A stretch of DNA of 64,000 bases, from positions 18,139-82,138 of the forward strand of contig CAIKUQ010000068.1 in NCBI GenBank assembly GCA_903830655.1, written 5' to 3'. The notes under the pieces are model-generated. The model was not told the origin of the DNA. It worked only from the letters and a program-made list of their open reading frames with translations, and did not search any database. Made by a program: the position numbers and the translations under genes. Below, one piece after another: positions 34,756-42,999 of the stretch. The stretch's first letter is position 1. Every line of letters begins with the position of its first letter. Origin of the DNA: an uncultured Actinomycetes bacterium. Its GTDB lineage: Bacteria; Actinomycetota; Acidimicrobiia; Acidimicrobiales; RAAP-2.

Positions 34756-35568
34756 GTGAGTGAATTTCTTACCCCGCAGCTCCGCTTAGCCGGAGGAGTG
34801 GACCCGGTAGGTCCAAACCTCTACGCGGGCGAACTTTCGGCCATGTTTAATGTGGTCAACCACCCCAATGGAGGGTATCTGCACGCGGTTCTAGCCAGCG
34901 CCGCGTTGGCGGCGGGAATCGACGCGGGCGCGACCCAACTTGACGTGACCGCTATCACCACCAATTACATGGAGGCTCCTAAGCCCGGCCCCGTTGAAAT
35001 TCACACTCAGGTTCGTAAAATCGGCCGTAGTGCATCCTTCGTCCACGCCGAGATGCATCAAGACGGGGTCGTGAACTGTGAGGCGCTCGCGACTCTCGGA
35101 GTTCTCGAAGATTCCCCCAAAATCCGTTACGAGGGCTCGCTGGCCTTTGAGGTTGCACCACGCGAAGAATGCGTACGCGCCCCCATGCCCGACGCCCCGA
35201 ATCTACTGCGGGTCGTTGAGGTAGAACTCGATCCGGCCTTTTCTAAATGGTGGCATGGGGAGACCACCGACTGGGCGGAGGTGCGCGGTTGGATTCGTTT
35301 GGCCGATGGCGACATGGATTGGAATGCGTGGAGTCTCCACTTCGCGAGTGATGTGTTGCCCCCTTCGGTAATTCCGATTGGCTCGTCGGGCTGGGTCCCC
35401 ACATTGCAACTGACCAGTTACGTCCGTCGCAAGCCACAATCGGAGTGGCTGAAAGTTCGACAGTGGTCACAAGTAATAGCGGACAACGTTATTGATGAAC
35501 GCTGTGACATCTTTGACGACGAAGGTTTAGTGGCTACCGCATCGCAACTCGCCATTGCCCGGTTCTAA
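34756..35568 (+). CDS. Thioesterase-family protein (double hot-dog type)
   Basis: 270 aa from GTG 34756. The sequence has two hot-dog-like halves: VVNHPNGGYLHAVL...TNYMEAP in the first, and SSGWVPTLQLTSYVRRKP...DERCDIFDDEGLV in the second, as in acyl-CoA thioesterase II/TesB-like proteins of actinobacteria. It probably cleaves an acyl-CoA. arfB starts immediately after its stop. Confidence 0.8.
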   Translation: MSEFLTPQLRLAGGVDPVGPNLYAGELSAMFNVVNHPNGGYLHAVLASAALAAGIDAGATQLDVTAITTNYMEAPKPGPVEIHTQVRKIGRSASFVHAEMHQDGVVNCEALATLGVLEDSPKIRYEGSLAFEVAPREECVRAPMPDAPNLLRVVEVELDPAFSKWWHGETTDWAEVRGWIRLADGDMDWNAWSLHFASDVLPPSVIPIGSSGWVPTLQLTSYVRRKPQSEWLKVRQWSQVIADNVIDERCDIFDDEGLVATASQLAIARF

Positions 35569-36003
35569 ATGACAACGAAAGTGCCCTTCGTCACAGAAGA
35601 GGGGGAATTGGTCTTGAGTGCCAAGATTCGAATCCCCGCCTCGGAGATTGTGATCCGTGCCACCACCTCCCAAGGGCCAGGCGGACAACACGTAAATCGC
35701 ACCCTGTCCAAGATTGTGGTCACCTTTCACATTCGCGATTCAGCGGCACTGCAAGAGAGTGATAAGGACTGGTTAGTCGAGAAGCTGGGGCCAGTCGTGC
35801 GAACCAGCGCGAGTCGCTTTCGCTCCCAGCGCCAGAATAAACAAGCGGCTCTCGAGCAGTTGGCCGAACGCCTAGTGGTGGGCTTGGTGCGACCAAAAAC
35901 TCGACGCGCGACCAAACCCTCGAAGTCGTCAAAGACGAAACGGTTGGATTCCAAACGTTCCCGCGGCGAGGTAAAACGACTACGCCGCACTATTGAGGAC
36001 TAG
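35569..36003 (+). CDS. arfB: Alternative ribosome-rescue factor ArfB
   Basis: 144 aa. The GGQ motif (QGPGGQHVNRT) catalyses peptidyl-tRNA hydrolysis on stalled ribosomes. Unlike RF1/RF2 it has no codon-recognition domain and ends in a Lys/Arg-rich tail (SKTKRLDSKRSRGEVKRL) that enters the empty mRNA channel. It directly follows the thioesterase gene and shares its stop bases (CTAG) with convergent surE. No tmRNA or smpB is in the window. Confidence 0.92.
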   Translation: MTTKVPFVTEEGELVLSAKIRIPASEIVIRATTSQGPGGQHVNRTLSKIVVTFHIRDSAALQESDKDWLVEKLGPVVRTSASRFRSQRQNKQAALEQLAERLVVGLVRPKTRRATKPSKSSKTKRLDSKRSRGEVKRLRRTIED

Positions 36004-36842
36004 TAGCGCTCTTTCAGGTGCTTGGAAATCACGGAGAGCGCGGCATTTACCGTGTCGTCGAGACCCGGGTTGGAGTCTTCGTGCGGACCGCGAAGGGGAG
36101 TGACTACGGCGTAGCCGGCGTGAATCAAGGCGCCGTCGTCGTCTTCGGCTTCATCGGAGGTGTCGCCCAAACTCGGACTGGCCGAACCGAGATTCAACTT
36201 TAGGACACCGCGCTCGCCCAAGGTGCCTCCCGAAGCATCAAGAGCGTCATGCACCACTGCCGCGTGAGAGACCCGACCGCGACGCACACCTTTGAGTTCT
36301 GCCCCGGGCAAGTTGGGGACATTCAAATTCAAGAGGGTCCCTCGAGGAGCTGCGGCCAATTGCTCGAGTACCTCCACGGCCACTGCACCGGCGGTGTCGT
36401 AGTGGACATCGTCACCCCACTGCACCGAAACCGCCAGGCCCGAAAGTCCAAACTGTGCGCCAGTAAATACCGCACCAACGGTTCCGGAGTGCAGGATTGA
36501 ACGACCGACGTTGGCTCCAGCGTTAATGCCCGAGAGCACAAAATCAGGAACAAAATCAAAGGTCCCCACCACCCCAAGGATGGTGCAGAGTGCGGGTGCG
36601 GCGTCGAGACCATAGGTCGGGAGAGACTCGGCCCCTTCGATGGTGAATCGCTCGTATTTCACACCCTCCATATCGAAGACATCACCCACCGCGGCACTCA
36701 TACCTGAATAATTTCGGTCCGGTGCAACCACGATTGCTTGGCGGTTGCGGGGGTCTGCTTCGACCCAAGTGGCAACGCAGCGAGCCAAAGTGGCGATACC
36801 GGGGGCCTGCACGCCATCATCGTTGGTAATGAGAATTTTCAT
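36000..36842 (-). CDS. surE: 5'/3'-nucleotidase SurE
   Basis: 280 aa. It dephosphorylates nucleoside monophosphates and is involved in stationary survival. ITNDDGV at the N-terminus carries the metal-binding Asp-Asp, APDRNYSG and LSGINAGANVG follow, and the VLNLN/NVP core is retained. An insert of acidic residues (DEAEDDDGA) is near residue 230. ATG 36842 is the start. Confidence 0.93.
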   Translation of the reverse strand: MKILITNDDGVQAPGIATLARCVATWVEADPRNRQAIVVAPDRNYSGMSAAVGDVFDMEGVKYERFTIEGAESLPTYGLDAAPALCTILGVVGTFDFVPDFVLSGINAGANVGRSILHSGTVGAVFTGAQFGLSGLAVSVQWGDDVHYDTAGAVAVEVLEQLAAAPRGTLLNLNVPNLPGAELKGVRRGRVSHAAVVHDALDASGGTLGERGVLKLNLGSASPSLGDTSDEAEDDDGALIHAGYAVVTPLRGPHEDSNPGLDDTVNAALSVISKHLKERY

Positions 36843-36921
36843 GGAAGCCCTAACAAGTAAACAACTACGAGTACCCTAATTGTCCTAAGTTACATGTACG
36901 TGAGATTGAGGAAACAAAGCC

Positions 36922-37830
36922 ATGCTGCCTACCGGTGAACAAATTGCAATTGCCCACGGCAACCAGCGGGCGGTTATTACCGAAGTTGGGGCGAGCCTGC
37001 GGAATTTTGTGGCCGGAGGCATCAATGTTATTGAGGGATACGCCGCCGAAGACCTCGCCGATGGGGCCCGCGGACAGGTCATGTTCCCGTGGCCCAATCG
37101 ACTTTCGAGTGAGGAGTGGACTTTCTCAAATCGTGTGGGATCTCCGCTCGTCGACAATGTCGCGACTCGTACCTTCAATCATGGATTAATTCGCTACACC
37201 CCGTTTACCATCGACGCGGTAAACCAAAACCGTTGTTCGTTGAGCTTGGTGCTCCACCCATCCCCGAGTTACCCCTTCGCCGCTCAAATCAAGATTGACT
37301 ATCACCTGGGCGCCATGGGCCTGACTTGCACGATGACCGTGACCAACATTGATTCGGTGCCGATACCCTTTGGCGCAGGTTCTCATCCCTACTTGGCCGT
37401 CACCACCCCAAGTATTGAGGGCGCGACACTCCACATTCCAGGCAAAGCGGTCGTTGACATCAACGACCGTCTTCTGCCAACGGGAACAATCTCGCCAGTG
37501 ATTGGCACCGATCGCGACTTCCTACATCCCAAGAGTGTTTCGGGGGTTGTTTTAAATACCACCTATACCGATTTCATTCGCGATGACCTTGGAATGGCCA
37601 CCTTCGCCGTGACCGACGCTGAGGGCCGGAGCGTGGAGATTGCCATGGACCGCAACTTTCCCTACGCCTGTGTCTACACCGGCGACACCCGAGACCCCGG
37701 TCGGCGCCGAACCTCGATTGCTATTGAGCCAATGACCTGCGCGGCCGATGCCTTTCACAGCGGTAAAGACATCATCGTTCTCGAGCCCGGCCAGCATTGG
37801 GCCGGCAGCTGGCGACTTCGTCGTCTCTAG
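36922..37830 (+). CDS. Aldose 1-epimerase family protein
   Basis: 302 aa, GAGG about 12 nt upstream. A GalM-like beta sandwich: the FGAGSHPYL motif includes the proton-transferring His, and IAIEPMTCAADAFH contains the catalytic Glu. It probably converts sugar anomers; an exact sugar is not evident. It is divergent from surE and convergent with the MpaB-like gene through CTAG. Confidence 0.87.
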   Translation: MLPTGEQIAIAHGNQRAVITEVGASLRNFVAGGINVIEGYAAEDLADGARGQVMFPWPNRLSSEEWTFSNRVGSPLVDNVATRTFNHGLIRYTPFTIDAVNQNRCSLSLVLHPSPSYPFAAQIKIDYHLGAMGLTCTMTVTNIDSVPIPFGAGSHPYLAVTTPSIEGATLHIPGKAVVDINDRLLPTGTISPVIGTDRDFLHPKSVSGVVLNTTYTDFIRDDLGMATFAVTDAEGRSVEIAMDRNFPYACVYTGDTRDPGRRRTSIAIEPMTCAADAFHSGKDIIVLEPGQHWAGSWRLRRL

Positions 37831-38696
37831 AGGGTGACGCGCGGTGTCGGTGGAACGGCGACGCGCATACCAACGCAGATCAACTTGGTAACGGGATGGA
37901 TGAAGAAGCGGTCGAGCCGTGGCGTTGATTTAATTTCGAGCATGTCGCAAGCCCACATCGGAAGAATTGAATAGGAACTCCGAAGCAGGAACCAAAAGAC
38001 GAAACGTCGGGTTCGCCCCTGCACCACTTCGTGCTGCAAGAAGTTCCGAGCTCGGCGCCCATCGTTGCGTAGTTCAAGCGCAAATCGATAATTTTCGAGC
38101 TCCACTCGTAAGTCGGCCGCAGAAAGTGGAATTGGTGAGCAGCCGAGGTCGGTCGCGAGCTGCGCCATTTCGGCAACGTACTGGTCATCTTCACCCTTGC
38201 GCAAGGGCACTTTGCCGAAGAATTCGTAGGCCCGGTAGAACATGGCGATCTCAGCACAGTGCACCCACGACAATAGATCGGGGTCGTTAGCGGCGTACGG
38301 CTCACCTTCGTCGGTCAACCCAACTACTCGTTCGTGAACCTGGAGCACCCGGTTAATTGACTTGGCCGCGAAGGACTTCGAGCCGTAGGTGGTTGCGCCA
38401 ATGAAGTTGGCGGTTTGCAACATACGCCCAAAGGGATCATCTTGGTAGCGCGAGTGCTGGGCGACGCCCGCCATGGCGCGCGGATGCAGCATTTGGAGAA
38501 AGAGCGACGCGAGGCCCCCGACCACCATCGACGCCAAGTCCCCGTGTACCAATCGAGCTACCGAGTCAATGGCCGTGTAGGCCTCGAGGGGATCTTGGCA
38601 AATCGGTGGCGGGTTTTGGGTCAGTCCAATGGCGTCTCGAATTTTCACGTTGACGCGCTTTTTCAGCCCGGTTACCTCGGGGGGAGAAGTATCCAC
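37827..38696 (-). CDS. MpaB-family (DUF2236) oxygenase-like protein
   Basis: 289 aa, GTG start. It has the DUF2236/MpaB pattern: VARLVHGDLASMVVGG..LQMLHPRAMAGVAQHSRYQDDPFGR, then WVHCAEIAMFYRAYEF with possible heme/metal His ligands. Family members include latex-clearing and MpaB proteins of b-type heme; the substrate here is unknown. A -10-like TAGGCT lies 6 nt before the start. Confidence 0.85.
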   Translation of the reverse strand: MDTSPPEVTGLKKRVNVKIRDAIGLTQNPPPICQDPLEAYTAIDSVARLVHGDLASMVVGGLASLFLQMLHPRAMAGVAQHSRYQDDPFGRMLQTANFIGATTYGSKSFAAKSINRVLQVHERVVGLTDEGEPYAANDPDLLSWVHCAEIAMFYRAYEFFGKVPLRKGEDDQYVAEMAQLATDLGCSPIPLSAADLRVELENYRFALELRNDGRRARNFLQHEVVQGRTRRFVFWFLLRSSYSILPMWACDMLEIKSTPRLDRFFIHPVTKLICVGMRVAVPPTPRVTL

Positions 38697-38702
38697 GGAT
38701 TT

Positions 38703-38708
38703 AGCCTA
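38703..38708 (-). promoter_or_regulatory. Candidate -10 element of the MpaB-like gene
   Basis: TAGGCT on the minus strand ends 6 nt before GTG 38696. Confidence 0.45.
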
Positions 38709-38753
38709 GAGATAACTCTTCCCTTTTCGTGCGGGACGTGGGAAACTACGAGG

Positions 38754-39056
38754 GTGAAGACTCTACAGAGATTCCAGCTCTCTAGTGAAACCGATACCGA
38801 CACCATTACCCGCACGGTCACTAAGAAACCTTGGAAGGTGATTGTCTGGGATGATCCGGTCACCCCGATGCGCGTAGTCGAGGTGATCTTTCGCAAGATT
38901 TTTGGCTACCCCGACGCCAAGTGCACCCAGTTGATGCTGACCGTTCACCACGAGGGCAAGGCCGTGGTGTGGGATGGCGCACAAGAACGGGCTATCCACT
39001 TCTGCACTCAACTCCAAGCGGCGGGCTTAGTGGCCTCTGTCGAAGAGGATAAGTAA
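38754..39056 (+). CDS. clpS: ClpS adaptor protein
   Basis: 100 aa from GTG 38754, the start that gives the correct length; longer upstream starts run into the MpaB-like gene. It delivers N-degron substrates to ClpA/ClpC. The core reads KVIVWDDPVTPMRVV..., followed by the HHEGKAVVW strand and a C-terminal helix, as in actinobacterial ClpS. The stop overlaps the start of DUF2017. Confidence 0.94.
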   Translation: MKTLQRFQLSSETDTDTITRTVTKKPWKVIVWDDPVTPMRVVEVIFRKIFGYPDAKCTQLMLTVHHEGKAVVWDGAQERAIHFCTQLQAAGLVASVEEDK

Positions 39057-39481
39057 TGTCACTTTTCAAGAAGAAGCGTGATGGGTCAATCTCGGTAAAC
39101 CTAAATGACACTGCCCGATCTTTTGTCGGTGAAATTTTTAGTCAGGTGGTCGCAGCGGAAAATGATCCGAACCACGAGTGGCATCTGTCGATGAATCCTC
39201 CAATAAATCGCGCGGCCAGCTCGGACGACCCACTAGCGACCTTTGCTCGGCAAAAGGAGATGGCCTCGAACTCTGAGCTGGCTCAGATGACCATTCATGA
39301 AGAAACGCTGAGTACCGGCGAGGCTTACGCCTGGATGACCTCGCTAGCGCTAGCCCTGAGAGCCATCAGCTCTTTGCGCAACATTGACGACGAGGTGGCA
39401 TTGCACAATGCTGACCCTGAGGTTAAGCAGTACATCGTGACTATCCAGAGCCTGCTCTTTGGATTAGCTGACTGCTTATAG
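39056..39481 (+). CDS. DUF2017 family protein
   Basis: 141 aa, overlapping clpS (TAATG). DUF2017 is an actinobacterial family nearly always encoded directly after clpS, so a link with ClpS/ClpC proteolysis is likely but the mechanism is unknown. It is a soluble, helical protein with an SLAL/LRAISS helix and an acidic C-terminus. Its stop abuts the convergent PQ-loop gene. Confidence 0.88.
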   Translation: MSLFKKKRDGSISVNLNDTARSFVGEIFSQVVAAENDPNHEWHLSMNPPINRAASSDDPLATFARQKEMASNSELAQMTIHEETLSTGEAYAWMTSLALALRAISSLRNIDDEVALHNADPEVKQYIVTIQSLLFGLADCL

Positions 39482-40078
39482 CTACGCGGAGACTACCTCT
39501 GCGCCACGAGAATTCTTAACTCGAACGATGATGATGAGCGAGGCGGGCACCAGCACCAACGCGGGGAGATAGATCGCTGGCTGGTGCAACAAAATTCCGT
39601 AGGTGAACCAACAGACTGCGGTGATTACAACTAGCCAATAGCTTCCGATGGAAACGCCCGTGAGGTCTGAGCCACTAAACACTTTGCGGAGTTGGGGTAT
39701 GTACATGGTGATTGGGGCAGCGTCGCCCATGAGCCCAACGATCCACCGGGTGGAGTGATGCAGGCCAAAGAGAGTCGCGATGAGGGTCACCGAGGTGACG
39801 CCAGCTAAACCCCACCAAAAATGAGAAATGTGTTTGTGCGCCTTGGCGGCCAGATACGAAACCCAAAGTGCGAGAATGAGGAACGCCCCGTTGGACTCCC
39901 ACTCAGCGGGAACTGAGTACAAGATGCCGTAGGAGATCCAAATCTCACCACAGAAGATCGAGAGAATCCATGTTCCCAGGGCGACACCATTGGCGCCCGC
40001 GATTCGGATTCGCTTGGCCTGCAGGTAACACTGGATAACGGTGAGGACCGGAGCCGTGATAGCGAGGAATCCAGTCAT
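39482..40078 (-). CDS. PQ-loop/SWEET-like membrane protein
   Basis: 198 aa with about seven hydrophobic helices and two PQ-loop-like repeats: APVLTVIQCYLQAKRI (PQ position altered) and AAPITMYIPQLRKVF, each followed by G(V/T)xxG. SWEET and PQ-loop proteins transport sugars or small molecules. The first repeat lacks the canonical Pro-Gln. ATG 40078 has GAAAGGTGAGAG upstream. Confidence 0.78.
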   Translation of the reverse strand: MTGFLAITAPVLTVIQCYLQAKRIRIAGANGVALGTWILSIFCGEIWISYGILYSVPAEWESNGAFLILALWVSYLAAKAHKHISHFWWGLAGVTSVTLIATLFGLHHSTRWIVGLMGDAAPITMYIPQLRKVFSGSDLTGVSIGSYWLVVITAVCWFTYGILLHQPAIYLPALVLVPASLIIIVRVKNSRGAEVVSA

Positions 40079-40165
40079 CTCTCACCTTTCTACGAAACCA
40101 GTAGTTCGCCTGACCACCTGCGCGCTCGGTCGCAATGCGTGGGATGAACTACGAGTCTCTATTGG

Positions 40166-40238
40166 TGCGCCGACCGGGACTTGAACCCGGAACCTGTTGA
40201 TTAAGAGTCAAATGCTCTGCCAATTGAGCTATCGGCGC
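40166..40238 (-). tRNA. tRNA-Lys (anticodon CTT)
   Basis: Cloverleaf on the minus strand: acceptor GCGCCGA/TCGGCGC with discriminator A, D-arm GCTC/GAGC, anticodon loop CTCTTAA, T-arm CCGGG/CCCGG. The outermost anticodon-stem pair is T-C (mismatch). CCA is not encoded. It reads AAG. Confidence 0.94.
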
Positions 40239-40289
40239 ATTTACGAGTCTAGCGGTTTGGGGTGGTCGGCACTGGTGAGACCGAACAAA

Positions 40290-40367
40290 TGGGGTGAGCG
40301 ACGGGGTTCGAACCCGCGACCTCCAGGACCACAACCTGGCGCTCTAACCAACTGAGCTACGCCCACC
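40290..40367 (-). tRNA. tRNA-His (anticodon GTG) with encoded CCA
   Basis: Cloverleaf on the minus strand with the extra 5' G at position -1 (base 40367) that marks tRNA-His, acceptor GTGGGCG/CGCTCAC (one G-T pair), anticodon loop TTGTGGT, and T-arm GCGGG/CCCGT (outer pair G-T). The bases after the discriminator (40292-40290) read CCA, so CCA is encoded, unlike the other tRNAs here. Confidence 0.95.
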
Positions 40368-40437
40368 AAGGAGTATTAAGTATGCCACAGGTAAAGCCGG
40401 CATTCCAGCGCCCTAGAAATAACTGAAGGGGCTGGAC

Positions 40438-40443
40438 TACAAT
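40438..40443 (+). promoter_or_regulatory. Candidate -10 of the coiled-coil gene
   Basis: TACAAT is a near-ideal -10 hexamer, 45 nt upstream of GTG 40489, with a leader carrying AGAGGAAG. No convincing -35 was found. Confidence 0.4.
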
Positions 40444-40488
40444 TTGTTCCCAACTCGAAGCATCCCCATCGATGAGAGAGGAAGCCCC

Positions 40489-41658
40489 GTGGCTACCGAG
40501 AAGAAATCAGATCCAATGGCTCCAGCCAAGAAGACGACCGCGAAGAGCCCTGCGCCTCGCAAGTCGATTTCCACTTCGCGGGTGCCACTCGATAAGGCGA
40601 CCCCCGCTAAGAAGCCAGCAAAACGAACAAGCGCCGCGAGTGCGCCAAAGCCGAAGGTCCACAAAGTTGCCACTTTGCCAAGCCCCCCCGCTTTTATGAG
40701 CGATTCGATGGCCAAGGAAAGCTCTGGCAGTTGGAGTTTTTTCCGCAAAGCTGAGCCCGAGTCGTCGCCAATCTCGGGATCAAAAGATCTTGAACACATT
40801 CTACGACAGCGCATTCGTGATTTAGAGAGCGAAGTCAAGTTTCTTCGTGACAATCCTCTCGATTTGAGTCGATTTGACGACACCGAGCTAACGGTTCTGG
40901 CATCAGAATCGTCAACGCGCATTTTGCTCGTCGCGCGGGAGGATGTTCGCAAAAAAACCGGCGAAGCGCAAACCTTCCTCGACCGTGCTCGGGGCGAAGC
41001 GGACAAAATCGTCTCGGCAGCTACGAAAGAGGCCAAGGCCCTCACGGCCGATGGTAAGCGCCAATACGAAGAGGCCGTTTCGGCGGCCCGCGTTGATGCC
41101 GAAGAAATCTTGTCAACAGTCCAAGCTACTGCCACGGCTCAAATCAGCACGGCCACGGCAACCTACGACGAATTGATGTCACGCGCAAAGAGCGAGTCCG
41201 AAGAGCTACTTCAGAGTTCGCGACTTGCAGCAGAAGAGACCGTTCGAAGCTCACACGTTGATGCCAACGCCATGCGTCAAGCGGTGGTGGGAGAGGTCCA
41301 AGCCCTGCGTGACGAGGCAACCGAAAAGGCAGCCGAGTTGATGGAAAAGACAAAAGCTCAGGCGTCGCAAATCATGGCGGACGCGAAGGAGCGCGCTTCA
41401 CACCTTGTAGAAGAGGCGACCGAAAAGAAAAAGGTTCTTCTCCAGCAGGTCCAAGAGCAAAAGCAGTACTTGCAAAAGACTCTCAAGTCGGCCGCGACGG
41501 TCCAAAAGGCATTCACCGAGGGCTTTGAGCTCATGCATCAAACAATCGCCAGTTCCATTGAACACCTCCAAAAACCCACTACTTTGGCGCAGGATCAGGT
41601 GGCCGTCATTGATGAGCAACTCACAAGATCAAATTTCGGCATAACCTACGAAGAGTAG
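40489..41658 (+). CDS. Coiled-coil protein with basic Pro/Lys/Ala N-terminus
   Basis: 389 aa from GTG 40489, with AGAGGAAG upstream; a 40444 start is in frame but has no support. Residues 1-80 are Lys/Ala/Pro/Ser-rich, like a histone H1 tail. A DivIVA/FilP-like coiled coil of about 230 residues follows (LEHILRQRIRDLESEVKFL, then long Ala/Glu/Lys/Arg heptads). The C-terminus is acidic. It has no membrane segment. A cytoskeletal or nucleoid/pole scaffold is possible, but the family is not recognised. It is bracketed by tRNA genes. Confidence 0.78.
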   Translation: MATEKKSDPMAPAKKTTAKSPAPRKSISTSRVPLDKATPAKKPAKRTSAASAPKPKVHKVATLPSPPAFMSDSMAKESSGSWSFFRKAEPESSPISGSKDLEHILRQRIRDLESEVKFLRDNPLDLSRFDDTELTVLASESSTRILLVAREDVRKKTGEAQTFLDRARGEADKIVSAATKEAKALTADGKRQYEEAVSAARVDAEEILSTVQATATAQISTATATYDELMSRAKSESEELLQSSRLAAEETVRSSHVDANAMRQAVVGEVQALRDEATEKAAELMEKTKAQASQIMADAKERASHLVEEATEKKKVLLQQVQEQKQYLQKTLKSAATVQKAFTEGFELMHQTIASSIEHLQKPTTLAQDQVAVIDEQLTRSNFGITYEE

Positions 41659-41674
41659 GTTCGCCTAGTTTCGC

Positions 41675-41748
41675 GCCCTTGTAGCTCAACTGGATAGAGC
41701 AGACGGTTTCTACCCGTCAGGTTGCGGGTTCGACTCCTGCCGGGGGCA
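41675..41748 (+). tRNA. tRNA-Arg (anticodon TCT)
   Basis: Cloverleaf: acceptor GCCCTTG/CGGGGGC (two G-T pairs) with discriminator A, anticodon stem GACGG/CCGTC with loop TTTCTAC, T-arm GCGGG/CCTGC. CCA is not encoded. It reads AGA. The gene begins 17 bp after the coiled-coil gene stop and ends 3 bp before convergent cfa. Confidence 0.95.
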
Positions 41749-41751
41749 CTG

Positions 41752-42999
41752 TTAGTAGTGGAGAATTCCCGAGGCTCCTTCGCGGGCGAGAACAATTTGC
41801 TCCACCGAGATGTGACGCTCTAAGAAACCAGCTTCACAGTACTCGAGGTAAAAATCCCACATCCGTAAGAAACGTTCGTCGTAACCAAGTTCGAGCGCCT
41901 CAGTGCGATGCTTCTGTACATTCATGCGCCACTCGCGCAAGGTGCGTGCGTAGGAGTGGCTAAACTCCTCCAGGTGGGTAAGGCGAAGTGAAGTCTTGGA
42001 ACTAATTGTGGTGAGGATTGCCTGAGTTGAAGGTAAGCAACCGCCGGGGAAGATGTAGCGACGGATGAAGTCCTGGTGGGTTTTGTAGCGCTCGAATTCA
42101 CTGTCTTTAATGACAATGCATTGCAGAGCAATGAGCCCATCTTCGGTAACGAGTCGTTCGAGGGCCTGAAAGAAGGTCGTGTATTGACGCCAGTCAACTG
42201 CTTCAATCATTTCAATTGAGGCCAGGTGTGTGAATTGACCCCGTAGGTCTCGGTAGTCTTCGAGCAAGACGGTCACGAGGTGTTCGAGACCCGCGGCCCG
42301 TATACGCTCGGTGGCGAACGCGTGCTGCTCGGTGGAGATTGTCGTGGTTGTGACCGAACATCCGTACTTCTTGGCCGCGTGCAGGGCAAATCCGCCCCAG
42401 CCTGTTCCGATTTCTAGAAGTCGAGAATCTTTGGTCAGGCCGAGCTTTCGACAGAGCCGGTCGAACTTCTCGACCGAAGCCTCCTCAAGTGATACCTCTT
42501 GGCTCGAGAAATAACCGCTGGAATAGGCGAGAGTGGGATCTAAGAACAGTTGGAAGAAGTCGTTTCCCAGGTCGTAGTGAGCAGAAATATTTTTGCGGTC
42601 ACGGCGGCGAGTGTCCGACGCGTCATTGTTACGTCCAACCCGCCAGAGCTTTTTAAGCCAGAGGGTTCGGTTGGCAAAGGCGTTAAGAGACTGGAGGTTC
42701 ACCGCGAGTAAACGAAGTACTGCCACGGTGTCTTCGCTTGTCCAATCGCCAACGATGTATCCCTCGGCTAGGCCCACTCCGCCGCGCCATAAAAGTCTCG
42801 ACCAGAAATCCTTGGAGTGAATGGTGAGCGTTGCGTCGATGCCTTCACCCGCCGAACCAAAGAGGGTGGTCTGACCATCTTCAACAAGGGTGAGTTGGCC
42901 ACCTTTAATTTGGCTGGCGATACGCAACATGATGAGTCGGGCTAAGCCATTCGTGGGACGTGCGGCGGGGGGAGTGGCAGTTTTAATCGAGGGGGTCAT
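41752..42999 (-). CDS. Cyclopropane/methyl fatty-acid synthase (Cfa-type methyltransferase)
   Basis: 415 aa from ATG 42999, overlapping the DUF1365 stop as ATGA; upstream in-frame codons are inside that gene. An SAM-dependent methyltransferase acts on the double bond of phospholipid acyl chains. SAM motif I is LEIGTGWGGFA, with the NISAHYDLGNDFF and YIFPGGCLPS elements of the Cfa family. The same gene order (FAD oxidoreductase, DUF1365, Cfa) is known in mycobacteria (Rv0449c-Rv0447c), where the Cfa protein UfaA1 is reported to make tuberculostearic acid. The product here could be a cyclopropane or 10-methyl fatty acid. Confidence 0.9.
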   Translation of the reverse strand: MTPSIKTATPPAARPTNGLARLIMLRIASQIKGGQLTLVEDGQTTLFGSAGEGIDATLTIHSKDFWSRLLWRGGVGLAEGYIVGDWTSEDTVAVLRLLAVNLQSLNAFANRTLWLKKLWRVGRNNDASDTRRRDRKNISAHYDLGNDFFQLFLDPTLAYSSGYFSSQEVSLEEASVEKFDRLCRKLGLTKDSRLLEIGTGWGGFALHAAKKYGCSVTTTTISTEQHAFATERIRAAGLEHLVTVLLEDYRDLRGQFTHLASIEMIEAVDWRQYTTFFQALERLVTEDGLIALQCIVIKDSEFERYKTHQDFIRRYIFPGGCLPSTQAILTTISSKTSLRLTHLEEFSHSYARTLREWRMNVQKHRTEALELGYDERFLRMWDFYLEYCEAGFLERHISVEQIVLAREGASGILHY

